Below, in pieces: positions 50,651 through 61,983 of a DNA stretch of 64,000 nucleotides. Location: positions 124,510 to 188,509 of the forward strand of contig NZ_CH672403.1 in assembly GCF_000152885.1 (NCBI RefSeq), read 5' to 3'. Numbering within the stretch: position 1 is the stretch's first letter; the number at the start of each line of letters is the position of its first letter. Source of the DNA: Idiomarina baltica OS145 (GTDB lineage: Bacteria; Pseudomonadota; Gammaproteobacteria; Enterobacterales; Alteromonadaceae). The notes under the pieces were generated by a model. That model made no database searches. It saw only the letters and a program-made list of their open reading frames with translations, and had not been told where the DNA came from. A program made the position numbers and the translations under genes.

Positions 50651-52699
50651 TTAATTGGCAATACCACTGTGACGGAGCAGTGCATTTATATCGGGTTCAC
50701 GCCCTCTAAATTCGCTAAACAGTTCAGCGGCAGGTTGACTGCCTCCTCGCTCGAGAATTGCGTGTAAAAATTCGCGACCCGTTGCTCGATCAAAAATGCC
50801 ATTTTCTTCAAATTTGGCAAACGCATCCGCTGACAACACTTCAGCCCATTTGTAGCTATAGTAGCCCGCAGCGTACCCCCCAGCAAAGATATGACCGAAG
50901 CTATGTTGAAAGCGATTATATTCTGGTGGGATACGCACAGCTACGTGCTCTCGAATACGTTGTAAGACGCCCGCAATATCTGCACCTTGCGCCGCATCAA
51001 ACTCATAATGCAACTTCATATCAAATAGTGAAAACTCTAGTTGCCTCACCATTTGCATCGCCGACTGGAAATTACGCGCCGCCAGCATGTTATCAAGTAA
51101 GTTTTGCGGGAGCGGTTCACCCGTCTCGTAGTGACCCGAAATATCGGCCAACGCCTCTGGTTCCCAACACCAGTTTTCAAGAAATTGGCTTGGTAACTCC
51201 ACCGCATCCCATTCGACGCCATCAATACCTGACACGCCGCCCGTGTCTACTTGGGTAAGCATGTGGTGTAATCCATGCCCAAACTCGTGAAACAGAGTCA
51301 GAACTTCATCATGAGTAAACAGAGCCGGCTTATCTCCCACTGGCTTACTAAAGTTACACGTTAAAAATGCAACGGGATACTGTAACTCACCCTTACTATC
51401 ACGATTGCGGCCAACAAAGTCAGCCATCCAAGCGCCACCACGTTTGCCAGCTCGCGCATATAAATCCATATAAAAGAAACCGCGTGTTTCACCATTGGCA
51501 TCCGTAATCTCGTAAAAACGTACGGTTGGATGATAGGTGTCAATCTCCTTATGCTCCTTGATATGTATACCGAATAATCGGTTAACAACACTGAACAACC
51601 CATCCACTACCTTGTGCTCTGGAAAGTAAGGCTTAAGTTGCTCATCTGAAATCGCATATTCAGACTGTTTTAATTGCTCGCTATAATATGGAACATCCCA
51701 CGCATCTAGGGTTTGTACTGACTGCGCTTTAGCAAAGTTTTCAATGGCTTGATAATCTGCTTTAGCCTGACCTAACGAACGCTCAGCCAAATCGTTTAGA
51801 AACGAAAGCACTTGATTAGGCGACTCGGCCATTTTGGTTGCCAGAGACATTTCAGCGTAATTATCAAACCCGAGTAAGTTAGCAAGCTCATGACGAAGGG
51901 CTAACGTTTCATTCATCACGTCGGAGTTATCATACTCACCTGCATTCGGACCGACATCCGATGCTCGTGTCACAAAAGCCTGATACATCGCCTTACGGAA
52001 TTCGACATTATCGGCATACAACATGACGGGTAGATAGCTCGGAATATCAAGGGTAAACAACCAACCCTCCTTTTCCGCTTCCTGTGCCGCCTCTTTCGCA
52101 GCCTCAATCGCGCTATCGGGTAGCCCGCTCAGTTGCGTTTCATCGGTTATATGATAATGCCAGGCGTGGGTGGCATCTAACAGATTGTTACTAAACTGAG
52201 ACGATAATTCAGACAAGCGACTAGTGATTTCCGCGTAACGCTTCTTCTCGTTCTCAGGTAGGTCCACGCCCGACAGTTTGAAGTCGCGCAAGGTATCATT
52301 AATTAGCTTCTGCTGAGCCCGATTCAGCGTAGAATATTCGTCACCATTAGCAAGTGCTTGATAGCCTGCAAACAGCCCTTGATGCTGACCTACGTAAGTC
52401 GCATACTCAGACAGCAAAGCTAAGCATGCGTCGTGCGCGTTACGGAGCTCAGGCTCACTCATCACCGAATTTAAGTGTGACACCGGTGCCCACACTTTTT
52501 GGATACGTTCATCCGCACGTTGCAACGGCTCAACAAACCCTTGCCAAGTAAATTGTTTGGTATCAAGCACCTTATCAACCGTGCTTTTCGCATCGTTAAT
52601 AACTTGTTCAATCGCGGGTTCTATGTGCGTTGGCTTAATCGCCGCAAATTTTGGCAACGCATTATGATTGTTAGCGACTTCAAGTAGTGGGTTCGACAT
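50651..52699 (-). CDS. prlC: Oligopeptidase A (M3 metallopeptidase)
   Basis: This cytoplasmic zinc peptidase degrades short peptides, including cleaved signal peptides. It has 682 residues (E. coli 680). The zinc motif is LFHEFGHGLHHML, with a downstream Glu in GVEWDAVELPSQFLENW. The N-terminal helical domain and the C-terminal YSYKWAEVLSADAFAKF are conserved. It stands alone on its strand, divergent from the DPP-IV-like gene with 137 bases between. Confidence 0.97.
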   Translation of the reverse strand: MSNPLLEVANNHNALPKFAAIKPTHIEPAIEQVINDAKSTVDKVLDTKQFTWQGFVEPLQRADERIQKVWAPVSHLNSVMSEPELRNAHDACLALLSEYATYVGQHQGLFAGYQALANGDEYSTLNRAQQKLINDTLRDFKLSGVDLPENEKKRYAEITSRLSELSSQFSNNLLDATHAWHYHITDETQLSGLPDSAIEAAKEAAQEAEKEGWLFTLDIPSYLPVMLYADNVEFRKAMYQAFVTRASDVGPNAGEYDNSDVMNETLALRHELANLLGFDNYAEMSLATKMAESPNQVLSFLNDLAERSLGQAKADYQAIENFAKAQSVQTLDAWDVPYYSEQLKQSEYAISDEQLKPYFPEHKVVDGLFSVVNRLFGIHIKEHKEIDTYHPTVRFYEITDANGETRGFFYMDLYARAGKRGGAWMADFVGRNRDSKGELQYPVAFLTCNFSKPVGDKPALFTHDEVLTLFHEFGHGLHHMLTQVDTGGVSGIDGVEWDAVELPSQFLENWCWEPEALADISGHYETGEPLPQNLLDNMLAARNFQSAMQMVRQLEFSLFDMKLHYEFDAAQGADIAGVLQRIREHVAVRIPPEYNRFQHSFGHIFAGGYAAGYYSYKWAEVLSADAFAKFEENGIFDRATGREFLHAILERGGSQPAAELFSEFRGREPDINALLRHSGIAN

Positions 52700-52836
52700 C
52701 TTTACCCTTCCTTATAAAACCGATTAATTTAACTCTTATATTGGGCAGTTTGTCCAATCTTCAACCATAAACACTGATTTTCTGGCGCGCATCGGGTATC
52801 CTTTTTATGTTTTAAATAACAAGATGGAAACCGACT

Positions 52837-55161
52837 ATGAATTTTAAAGCGTCAACCTTTAGCGCATTGAAGCCGCTAAAGCGGGGGCTAACACTGGTAA
52901 GTTTTGCGACGCTCGTTGCTCTTTCTGGTTGTAGCTCTATGTCGAATCAGTCTGTGGATAAAAATGACTCGGTAGCAGCTCAATCCACTGAGGGTCAGCT
53001 CTCTTTACAAGACATTTTTGCGAGTGATAAATTTCGTGTAAAGCGTCCTGCACCAACACGCTGGCTAGAAGATGGTTCGGGCTATACGACCCTTGAGTCA
53101 TCAAAACAGGTAAAAGGTCGCGATATTGTCCGTTACCACCCCGAAACCAATGCGCGCGATATTATGGTATCAGCGCAAGCACTCACACCAGAAGGCTGGG
53201 ATCACGCGCTTAATATTGCAGATTACCAATGGTCTAACGACGGCGATAAAGTATTAATTTTCACTAATACTAAACGCAGTTGGCGTACGCATACACTGGG
53301 CGACTATTGGGTCCTGAATCGCACAACCGGTGAATTGCGTCAGTTGGGCGGTGATGCGCCTGAATCAACGCTTCAGTTTGCAAAATTTAATCCACAAGGC
53401 ACTAAAGTCGCTTACGTGATGCAGAACAACATTTACGTACAAGACTTGGATACGTTTAACATTCAAACGTTAACTAATGACGGTAGCAACACCATTGTTA
53501 ACGGTACCTTTGACTGGGTTAACGAAGAAGAATTCTTCTTGCGTGATGGTTTCCGCTGGAGTCCTGATGGTCAGCACATTGCTTACTGGCAGTTAGATAC
53601 GGAAGGCACACCGACCTTTACGATGATCAATAACACCGACTCGCTTTATCCAACGTTAAAGCAGTTCCCTTACCCTAAAGTGGGTGAAACCAACGCTGCC
53701 ATGCGTATTGGCGTGATGCCAGCAGACGGGGGCGACACCACGTGGATGCAACTGCCTGGCGACCCACGCATGCACTACCTCGTACGCATGAATTGGGCGG
53801 GTAATTCAAGCCAACTGTTAATTCAACAACTCACGCGTAAACAAGACGTCAATCGCGTTTACCTGAGTGACATCAGCAACGGACGTAGTCAAAAATTATT
53901 AAGTGAAACAACCGACTCGTGGGCCGAATACGTTGATGACGTCAAGTTCCTCGATAATGGCAAGTCATTCACTTGGCTGAGCGAGCGCTCTGGATACCGT
54001 CATATTTACCGTGTTGAACGTGATACCGGCAAGATGACGACGATTACTCGCGGTAACTGGGACGTGGTTGAAGTCTTGCGTATTAACGAAAACGACGGCT
54101 GGGTTTACTTTATTGCATCACCTGAAACGCCACTCGAGCGCTATTTATTCCGTGCCAAACTCGATGGTAGTGGTGTATTAGAGCGTTTAACGCCTGATCA
54201 ACCAGGCACTCACAGTTATAGTGTTTCACAAGATGCAAAGTACGCCGAGCACACCTATAGCGACGTCAACCATGTTCCCGTGACTGATATGGTCAGTTTG
54301 CCCGACCACAAAGTTATTCGTACGGTTGTCGCTAACGATGATGCACAAAAGGCCGTCGAGAAGATCAACCACAAGCCGCTAGAGTTTTTCCGAGTATCCG
54401 CCCGCGATGGGTTAGCGCTTGATGGCTATATCATGCGTCCGACTGACTTTGACCCTAATAAAAAGTATCCCATTTTATTCTATGTTTATGGTGAACCATG
54501 GGGTCAAACGGTTGCTAATCGCTGGGGTGGTTGGTTGTATCTTTGGCATACCATGCTAACCCAACAAGGCTATATCGTAGCTTCAATTGATAACCGCGGA
54601 ACTAAATCTCCACGGGGCTTCGATTGGCGTCGTTCGATTTACAAAAATCTCGGTGTTGTGACTGTTCGTGATCAGTACGATGCACTGCAAGAAATGGCAA
54701 AACGTTGGGATTACATCGATACCGATCGTGTCGGCATCTGGGGTCACAGTGGCGGCGGTTCACAAACACTGAACGCCCTATTCCGTTATCCTGAAGCCTA
54801 CGATATGGGTATGGCACTCGCCCCCGTACCAGACTTAACGCTATACGACACAATTTACCAAGAGCGTTACTCAGGTCTGTTGCCGGAATCAGCTGAACGT
54901 TATAAAGAAACTTCAGCTATCACTCACGCCAAAAATCTCGAGGGTGATTTGCTACTGATCCACGGTACCGGCGACGATAACGTCCACTTCCAGGGCAGTG
55001 AACGCTTAGTCAACGAATTGATTAAATACAATAAGCAGTTTGAATTTTTTGCTTATCCCAATCGTTCACACGGTCTTTATGAGGGCGAGGGTACCACGCT
55101 ACACCTTCGGACCATGATGACTGAGTTCTTGAAGGAGAACCTGCCAGCAGGTGCTCGCTAA
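52837..55161 (+). CDS. Exported dipeptidyl-peptidase IV-like S9 peptidase
   Basis: The 774-residue lipoprotein (signal peptide with lipobox LSGCSS) would remove Xaa-Pro dipeptides from peptides outside the inner membrane. The N-terminal eight-blade propeller contains DWVNEEE, the double-Glu motif that binds the peptide N terminus in DPP-IV enzymes. The C-terminal hydrolase has the triad Ser638 (GHSGGG), Asp713 (GTGDDNVHF) and His745 (RSHGLYEG). The nucleophile elbow differs from the usual GWSYGG. It is monocistronic, with a terminator after it. Confidence 0.93.
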   Translation: MNFKASTFSALKPLKRGLTLVSFATLVALSGCSSMSNQSVDKNDSVAAQSTEGQLSLQDIFASDKFRVKRPAPTRWLEDGSGYTTLESSKQVKGRDIVRYHPETNARDIMVSAQALTPEGWDHALNIADYQWSNDGDKVLIFTNTKRSWRTHTLGDYWVLNRTTGELRQLGGDAPESTLQFAKFNPQGTKVAYVMQNNIYVQDLDTFNIQTLTNDGSNTIVNGTFDWVNEEEFFLRDGFRWSPDGQHIAYWQLDTEGTPTFTMINNTDSLYPTLKQFPYPKVGETNAAMRIGVMPADGGDTTWMQLPGDPRMHYLVRMNWAGNSSQLLIQQLTRKQDVNRVYLSDISNGRSQKLLSETTDSWAEYVDDVKFLDNGKSFTWLSERSGYRHIYRVERDTGKMTTITRGNWDVVEVLRINENDGWVYFIASPETPLERYLFRAKLDGSGVLERLTPDQPGTHSYSVSQDAKYAEHTYSDVNHVPVTDMVSLPDHKVIRTVVANDDAQKAVEKINHKPLEFFRVSARDGLALDGYIMRPTDFDPNKKYPILFYVYGEPWGQTVANRWGGWLYLWHTMLTQQGYIVASIDNRGTKSPRGFDWRRSIYKNLGVVTVRDQYDALQEMAKRWDYIDTDRVGIWGHSGGGSQTLNALFRYPEAYDMGMALAPVPDLTLYDTIYQERYSGLLPESAERYKETSAITHAKNLEGDLLLIHGTGDDNVHFQGSERLVNELIKYNKQFEFFAYPNRSHGLYEGEGTTLHLRTMMTEFLKENLPAGAR

Positions 55162-55200
55162 CTGATCTTCCGATTAAGTTAATCGGTATTAACCACTGAT

Positions 55201-55236
55201 AAACCCCGTATCTTCGTTGCATGATACGGGGTTTTT
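55201..55236 (+). terminator. Rho-independent terminator of the DPP-IV-like gene
   Basis: AAACCCCGTATC pairs with GATACGGGGTTT around a ten-base loop, and a T run follows. It begins 39 bases after the stop codon and ends before the gor ribosome site. Confidence 0.88.
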
Positions 55237-55277
55237 ACTCATCATATGCGCATCTTAGATTTGAGGAGTCGATTTTC

Positions 55278-56630
55278 ATGAGCAGACATTATGACTATTT
55301 AGCTATCGGTGCAGGAAGCGGCGGCATCGCTTCAGCTAACCGCGCGGCCATTCGCGGCGCAAAAGCCGCTGTTATAGAAGCCAATGCGGTGGGTGGCACC
55401 TGCGTTAACGTCGGTTGTGTACCGAAAAAAGTCATGTGGTATGGCGCTCATATTGCCGAAGCAGTGAAATACTCATCCGCATATGGCTTTGATCTCGATC
55501 AGAAAGGTTTTGATTGGGCAACGATGGTTAAAAACCGTGAGGCTTACATTGAACGTATTCACGGCGGTTACCATCGTGGGTTCCAAGGCAATGGTGTTGA
55601 ATTTATCGAAGGCTTTGCCAAATTCGTTGACCACCGCACCGTCGAAGTTAACGGTGAGAAAATTACTGCCGACCACATTACCATCGCTACTGGCGGTCGA
55701 CCGATGATACCTGACGTACCGGGTGCCGAACACGGTATCGATTCAGATGGTTTTTTTGCGTTAAAAGAACAACCTAAAAAGGCTGCTGTAGTAGGTGCAG
55801 GCTACATTGCCGTTGAGATTGCCGGCGTTTTTCAGGCGCTAGGAACAGACACACACTTACTCGTGCGTCGCGATCGTCCACTGCGCTCGTTCGACCGTTA
55901 CATCACCGATGGTCTTTTAGAGCGTATGGAGCAAGACGGGCCTACCTTGCATACAGAAACCGTGGTTAAAGAGGTAGTTAAAGAGCAAAACGGTACGCTC
56001 ACCTTGCACTTTGAAAACGGCGAAACAATGAAGGATGTCGACTGCCTTGTGTGGGCAATTGGCCGTGTCCCTGCAACCGATAAGATCAACCTCGAAACAA
56101 CAGGTGTTGAGCTTGACGCGCAAGGCTTTATTAAAGTCGATAAGTTCCAAAACACCAGCGTGCAAGGCATTTACGCCGTAGGCGACAATACCGGTGCTAC
56201 TGCTCTCACGCCCGTCGCCATTAAAGCGGGTCGCCAGCTGGCTGAGCGTTTGTTTAATGATATGCCGAACGCTCATATGGATTATGAGAATATCCCGACC
56301 GTGGTTTTCAGCCATCCAACCATTGGTACTGTCGGCTTAAGCGAAGAAGATGCCATCGTTAAATACGGTAAGAGCAATATCAAAGTGTATACCTCTTCTT
56401 TTGCTGCGATGTATAACGCCGTCACGCCACACCGCGCACTCAGCTACTTCAAAATTGTGTGCTACGGAAAAGAAGAACGCGTCGTCGGTATTCACGGCAT
56501 TGGTGAAGGTATGGATGAAATCCTACAAGGCTTCGCGACTGCGATGAAGATGGGCGCAACTAAAGCTGATCTCGATTCAACCGTGGCTCTGCACCCGACC
56601 AGCGCGGAAGAGTTTGTGACGATGCGCTAA
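55278..56630 (+). CDS. gor: Glutathione reductase
   Basis: It reduces glutathione disulfide with NADPH. The 450 residues equal E. coli Gor. The FAD motif is [16 protein letters not shown], and the redox pair Cys42-Cys47 is in GGTCVNVGC, the same positions as E. coli. NADPH-binding text [17 protein letters not shown] and the C-terminal HPTSAEEF with the catalytic His-Glu are present. The ATG at 55278 has GAGGAG upstream; an earlier in-frame start at 55221 lies in the preceding terminator and is rejected. Confidence 0.97.
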   Translation: MSRHYDYLAIGAGSGGIASANRAAIRGAKAAVIEANAVGGTCVNVGCVPKKVMWYGAHIAEAVKYSSAYGFDLDQKGFDWATMVKNREAYIERIHGGYHRGFQGNGVEFIEGFAKFVDHRTVEVNGEKITADHITIATGGRPMIPDVPGAEHGIDSDGFFALKEQPKKAAVVGAGYIAVEIAGVFQALGTDTHLLVRRDRPLRSFDRYITDGLLERMEQDGPTLHTETVVKEVVKEQNGTLTLHFENGETMKDVDCLVWAIGRVPATDKINLETTGVELDAQGFIKVDKFQNTSVQGIYAVGDNTGATALTPVAIKAGRQLAERLFNDMPNAHMDYENIPTVVFSHPTIGTVGLSEEDAIVKYGKSNIKVYTSSFAAMYNAVTPHRALSYFKIVCYGKEERVVGIHGIGEGMDEILQGFATAMKMGATKADLDSTVALHPTSAEEFVTMR

Positions 56631-56777
56631 CCACTTACTGACAGTCGCTTAGTCTGCAAAGACAAGCGGCTGTCAAATTCTGTTACAAATTGCTTTGTGC
56701 CGTTGCATTTCTTTACTGCAAGAAACGCCGTATTTCTGTTTATTATAAAGTACACCCTTAACAGGAATATGACGCTT

Positions 56778-59669
56778 ATGAAGAATCTATTTATGCTGTC
56801 TGCACTCACTTCAGCCCTTATTTTGGCTGGTTGCAGCAGTTCAGAAACTCAATCTAATAATGCGCAAGTAGCAGCGCAGTCACAACAAGCACTCGCTGAA
56901 CAAGTGGTAAAGAGTCCGAACGACGAACGCCAATATAGAGTCGTCACACTGCCCAATCAACTCGAAGTCATGCTCATTTCCGATCCAAACACGGAGAAAT
57001 CGGCAGCTGCTTTGAGTGTTGGTGTGGGCTTACTCAAAGATCCCATGACCCAGCAAGGTATGGCACATTATCTTGAGCACATGTTGTTTCTTGGAACCGA
57101 TAAGTATCCCGACACCAATGGTTACAGCGAGTTCATGAGTAATAACGGTGGTAGCCAAAACGCATCAACTTGGCTTGATATCACGAACTACATGTTCAAA
57201 GTGAACAATAGTGCCTACGATGAAGCACTCGACCGCTTCTCAGATTTCTTCAAATCACCCAAGCTATATGCCGAATACGCCGACAAAGAAAAAAATGCTG
57301 TCAACGCCGAGTGGTCTATGCGCCGCGAGATGGACTTCTTTGGTCAATTTAAGCTCGCTCGCATGCTTTTAGGTGAACACCCGGCAAACCGCTTTTTAAT
57401 TGGTAACAATGATTCACTCGGTGATAAAGACAACAGCAAGCTGCACGAAGAGCTTGTGAACTTTTATAACCGGTATTACTCAGCGAACATCATGAAAGTT
57501 GCAATGATTAGCAACGAATCGCTCGACAAAATGGAATCATTAGCGAAAAAACATTTCGCCAGCATCGAAAATGATGACATTGAGCCACCAGAAACCACTG
57601 ATAAAGTCGACTTTGCGAAAGCGGGTAAAAAGCGTATCCACTACGTACCCAATGAAGATGTTAAGCAATTGCGCCTTGAGTTTATTATCAACGATAACCA
57701 AGACCAGTTTGCGGTCAAACCGAATCGCTTTGTGACCTATCTGTTGGGCTCAGAAATGCCAGGCACACCGACTGAGCGCCTCAAGGCAATGGGCTTGATT
57801 TCTAGCTTAAATGCGTCAGCGTCCCCGACTGAATATGGTAATTACGGCGCATTGACCGTCGATATTAACCTGACTGATGCAGGCATGAAACATCGTGAAG
57901 ATATCACCGCCTTAATCATGCAATATATCAACATGATTAAAGAGCAGGGCGTTGATAAAAAATACTTTAAAGAAATTCAAACCAGTTTAGCTAACAGCTT
58001 CCGCTTCTTAGAAAAAGGAGACGAGTTTGGTTACGTTGCTTCACTTGCTTCCGCGATGCAGAATTATCCTGCTCAGTACGTGATCAGCGCACCTTACGAA
58101 TACAAAGAATTTGATGCCGATGCGATTAATAACGTACTTAATCAGTTAACGCCTGAACACCTGCGCGTTTGGTACATTTCTAAAGATGAACCACACGACA
58201 AAGAGCTGAGTTTTTACGATGGTAAATACCAAGTCGAAGATATTGCAGCTTCAGAGGTTGCCACTTGGTCAGCCGAGCCACAGCTCGCAATTAACTTACC
58301 TAAAGTTAATACGTTGCTTCCTGAAAACTTCGATTTAAAGAAAAATGCTGACTTTGACCAGCCGAAAGTCGTTATTGAAGAGCCCGGTATTGAGGTATGG
58401 CAGTACCCAAGCCAAGTATTTGCCGACCAACCACGGGGCGTACTGACCACCATCATCAACAACCCCGATCCGATTACTGATGTTAAGAAATCAGTACTGC
58501 TTGCTTTATGGCAAGACCTTTACAACTTGCGTGTCAGTGCCTTATCGACTGAGGCAAGCATTGCGGGTATGAGCTTAAACCTAAACGACAATCGAGGTCT
58601 TACCTTTAATATTTCGGGCTTTACCGACAAACAGCCAGAACTCATGCAACGTGCACTAGAGGAGCTCACGTTTGATATCGAACCGCAAGCATTTGCACAA
58701 GCTGTTGATCGTTTAGTTCGCGGCATCAAAAACAAAGGTCAGCAATTCCCGTTATATCAATCCTTTGATGCGTACGGACAAATTATTCGCGAAGGTCAGT
58801 TTGCCGATGACAGCCTTATCCAAGCAGCCCAGAACGTAAAACCGGCTGATTTAGCAAGTTACATGGATGAGCTATTAGCGAATAACTCAATTAAAATGTT
58901 TGCCTTTGGTAACTACGACAAAGCTGATTTACAGTTAGCAGTCAATGAAATCAAAGATCTATTGCCCGCCAACAGAAGCGTCACCGAATACCGCACTGCA
59001 CGCTTCTGGAAGCCGCAAGCTGACACTTCTTTAGTGTTACGTAAGGACTTATCTGTTGCAGACGTGGGAATTGTTGATGCACATATCAACGGCACACCGA
59101 GCTTCGCTACACAGGCAGCAGCGACCGTATTGCAAGGCCACTTCCGTACCGAGGCGTTTGATACCTTACGTACCGAAGAGCAGCTTGCCTATGCGGTAGG
59201 TACTTTTGCACCACAACTGGACCGCTACACCGGCTTTGGGCTTTATATTCAGACTCCGGTGAAAAATGTTGCCGATATGCAGGCGCGTTTCGAATCCTTC
59301 AAAAAAGAGTACTGGGAAACATTGCAGAACTTAAAGCCTGAGACGTTTGAACAGTTGAAATCAAGCACCTTAGTCACGCTTAACGAACCGCCGAAGAACC
59401 TGTCTGAAGAGTTACAGCCGGTGTTGAGCGATTGGTATTTACATCGTTATGACTTTGATACCAAGCAACAGCTGATTAATGCGGTTGAGCAAGTGACTCT
59501 GGAAGACGCGAAACAGTTCTACAAGGATACGGTATTAAACGAAGATAGTGCCCGGATCTCTGTACAACTACGCGGTGAGAAGTTCCAAGATGCTAGCTTT
59601 GCTGACCTTCCAAATCAGCAAGTGATTGAAGACTTAGCAGAGTTCCATCAAGAGATGCCTAAGCAATAG
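56778..59669 (+). CDS. Insulinase-family (M16) zinc peptidase, pitrilysin-like lipoprotein
   Basis: The protein has 963 residues, near E. coli pitrilysin (Ptr, 962). It degrades peptides in the periplasm. The signal peptide MKNLFMLSALTSALILAGCS has a lipobox (Cys19). The inverted zinc motif HYLEH (His97, Glu100, His101) is followed by the second Glu in NAEWSMRRE. Two M16 core halves are visible, with GHFRTEAFDTLRTEEQLAYAV in the C-terminal half. A second start at 56769, three codons upstream, is possible. It follows gor by 147 bases and ends before a terminator. Confidence 0.94.
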   Translation: MKNLFMLSALTSALILAGCSSSETQSNNAQVAAQSQQALAEQVVKSPNDERQYRVVTLPNQLEVMLISDPNTEKSAAALSVGVGLLKDPMTQQGMAHYLEHMLFLGTDKYPDTNGYSEFMSNNGGSQNASTWLDITNYMFKVNNSAYDEALDRFSDFFKSPKLYAEYADKEKNAVNAEWSMRREMDFFGQFKLARMLLGEHPANRFLIGNNDSLGDKDNSKLHEELVNFYNRYYSANIMKVAMISNESLDKMESLAKKHFASIENDDIEPPETTDKVDFAKAGKKRIHYVPNEDVKQLRLEFIINDNQDQFAVKPNRFVTYLLGSEMPGTPTERLKAMGLISSLNASASPTEYGNYGALTVDINLTDAGMKHREDITALIMQYINMIKEQGVDKKYFKEIQTSLANSFRFLEKGDEFGYVASLASAMQNYPAQYVISAPYEYKEFDADAINNVLNQLTPEHLRVWYISKDEPHDKELSFYDGKYQVEDIAASEVATWSAEPQLAINLPKVNTLLPENFDLKKNADFDQPKVVIEEPGIEVWQYPSQVFADQPRGVLTTIINNPDPITDVKKSVLLALWQDLYNLRVSALSTEASIAGMSLNLNDNRGLTFNISGFTDKQPELMQRALEELTFDIEPQAFAQAVDRLVRGIKNKGQQFPLYQSFDAYGQIIREGQFADDSLIQAAQNVKPADLASYMDELLANNSIKMFAFGNYDKADLQLAVNEIKDLLPANRSVTEYRTARFWKPQADTSLVLRKDLSVADVGIVDAHINGTPSFATQAAATVLQGHFRTEAFDTLRTEEQLAYAVGTFAPQLDRYTGFGLYIQTPVKNVADMQARFESFKKEYWETLQNLKPETFEQLKSSTLVTLNEPPKNLSEELQPVLSDWYLHRYDFDTKQQLINAVEQVTLEDAKQFYKDTVLNEDSARISVQLRGEKFQDASFADLPNQQVIEDLAEFHQEMPKQ

Positions 59670-59690
59670 GCGATGATATGAAGAAAAGTA

Positions 59691-59715
59691 AAAGGCGCCG
59701 CTAGGCGCCTTTATT
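59691..59715 (+). terminator. Terminator of the M16 peptidase gene
   Basis: AAAGGCGCC-GCTA-GGCGCCTTT is a perfect 9-bp stem followed by a short TTATTATAA tract. It begins 21 bases after the stop codon and may also act on the convergent gene that ends at 59760. Confidence 0.75.
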
Positions 59716-59759
59716 ATAACTGCCGAATCAACTCGACAGTGGTTGGGAACAAGGTACAA

Positions 59760-60089
59760 CTATTTGTCAGCGCGGAGCTTTAGTGCACTCGGAAATCCGG
59801 TTGCCGCAACGCTGCTCGTCCGAAACTGCTCACGAACTTGAGATACGACGGTTTGAGCATCATTCGCTAACATCGCTTGGTTACTTAACATCAGGTCATA
59901 CATCATGCGCTGCTGAGTCAGACGCACACTGCCACGAATGGTTTCATGATAACCCGTTTGTCCTGGTGTCACTGTGTAGTGTTGCATGACACTTGATGAC
60001 GCAGGTGCCTGTTCTATATTCATTTCTGCACTTGCCATTACGTTCGCTGATACGACTAAGCCAGCGACTATCGAAATTAAACGTTTCAT
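59760..60089 (-). CDS. Small exported protein of unknown function
   Basis: The protein has 109 residues. A signal peptide (MKRLISIVAGLVVSANVMASA) leads to an 88-residue mature part with no cysteine and a helical middle (SVRLTQQRMMYDLMLSNQAM). I do not recognise a family. A good ribosome site (AGGAGT) precedes it. The 261 bases upstream (60090-60350) hold no gene or clear repeat that I can see; promoters for this gene and for the 56-codon gene must lie there. Confidence 0.65.
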   Translation of the reverse strand: MKRLISIVAGLVVSANVMASAEMNIEQAPASSSVMQHYTVTPGQTGYHETIRGSVRLTQQRMMYDLMLSNQAMLANDAQTVVSQVREQFRTSSVAATGFPSALKLRADK

Positions 60090-60350
60090 AATCTTGACTC
60101 CTAATCTTGAGGCTTACTTAATGAGTCGTACTCGCGTAAGCAAAGGTTGCATCACCGTGAAATTATTTTTGTTATGAGCTAACTATAGCGAGTTATCTAT
60201 GTATTTGGGTTTCAAAAAGTTGTCCATTTGTAAATGATTGGATCAAATCACGCAGATTAGGCTGGCTTTGATGAAATTTTTCGAACACAGCATCCAAACT
60301 GGTTATTTTTTCGTCTAATAGGTGATTGCCCTAATCTAGAGGAACTTATC

Positions 60351-60521
60351 ATGGCTAACAGCAACCACTCGCAATGGGATTCACACCCCGATATTGGACC
60401 ACAACCCGCCTGTACTGGAGCAGACTTGGATAACGAAACAGGCTTTTGGGAGCGGAGTCGACCTATCGACCCCTTTATCGAACAGAAAGAGTTAGACAGT
60501 ATCGATGATCAACAGGAATAA
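60351..60521 (+). CDS. Short gene of 56 codons, unknown function
   Basis: ATG at 60351 follows AGAGGAAC at the proper distance and opens 56 codons ending TAA. The product starts MANSNHSQWDSHPDIGP, is acidic and rich in Asp, Pro and Gln, has one Cys and two Trp, and has no hydrophobic segment. The reading frame is bracketed by a ribosome site and a strong terminator that begins at the stop codon, which argues for a real small gene. I know of no family. Confidence 0.6.
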   Translation: MANSNHSQWDSHPDIGPQPACTGADLDNETGFWERSRPIDPFIEQKELDSIDDQQE

Positions 60522-60550
60522 AAAAAGGGAGTGCGTGCACTCCCTTTTTT
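60521..60550 (+). terminator. Bidirectional terminator between the 56-codon gene and gdhA
   Basis: AAAAAAGGGAGTGC and GCACTCCCTTTTTT form a perfect 14-bp stem around GT. T runs are present on both strands, so it serves the plus-strand small gene and the minus-strand gdhA. Confidence 0.93.
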
Positions 60551-60568
60551 AATGATGCCATCGTCAGA

Positions 60569-61948
<1,380 letters not shown>

Positions 61949-61983
61949 TTAATAAATAAACCTTCCATGGTGTTTTGGATCGT

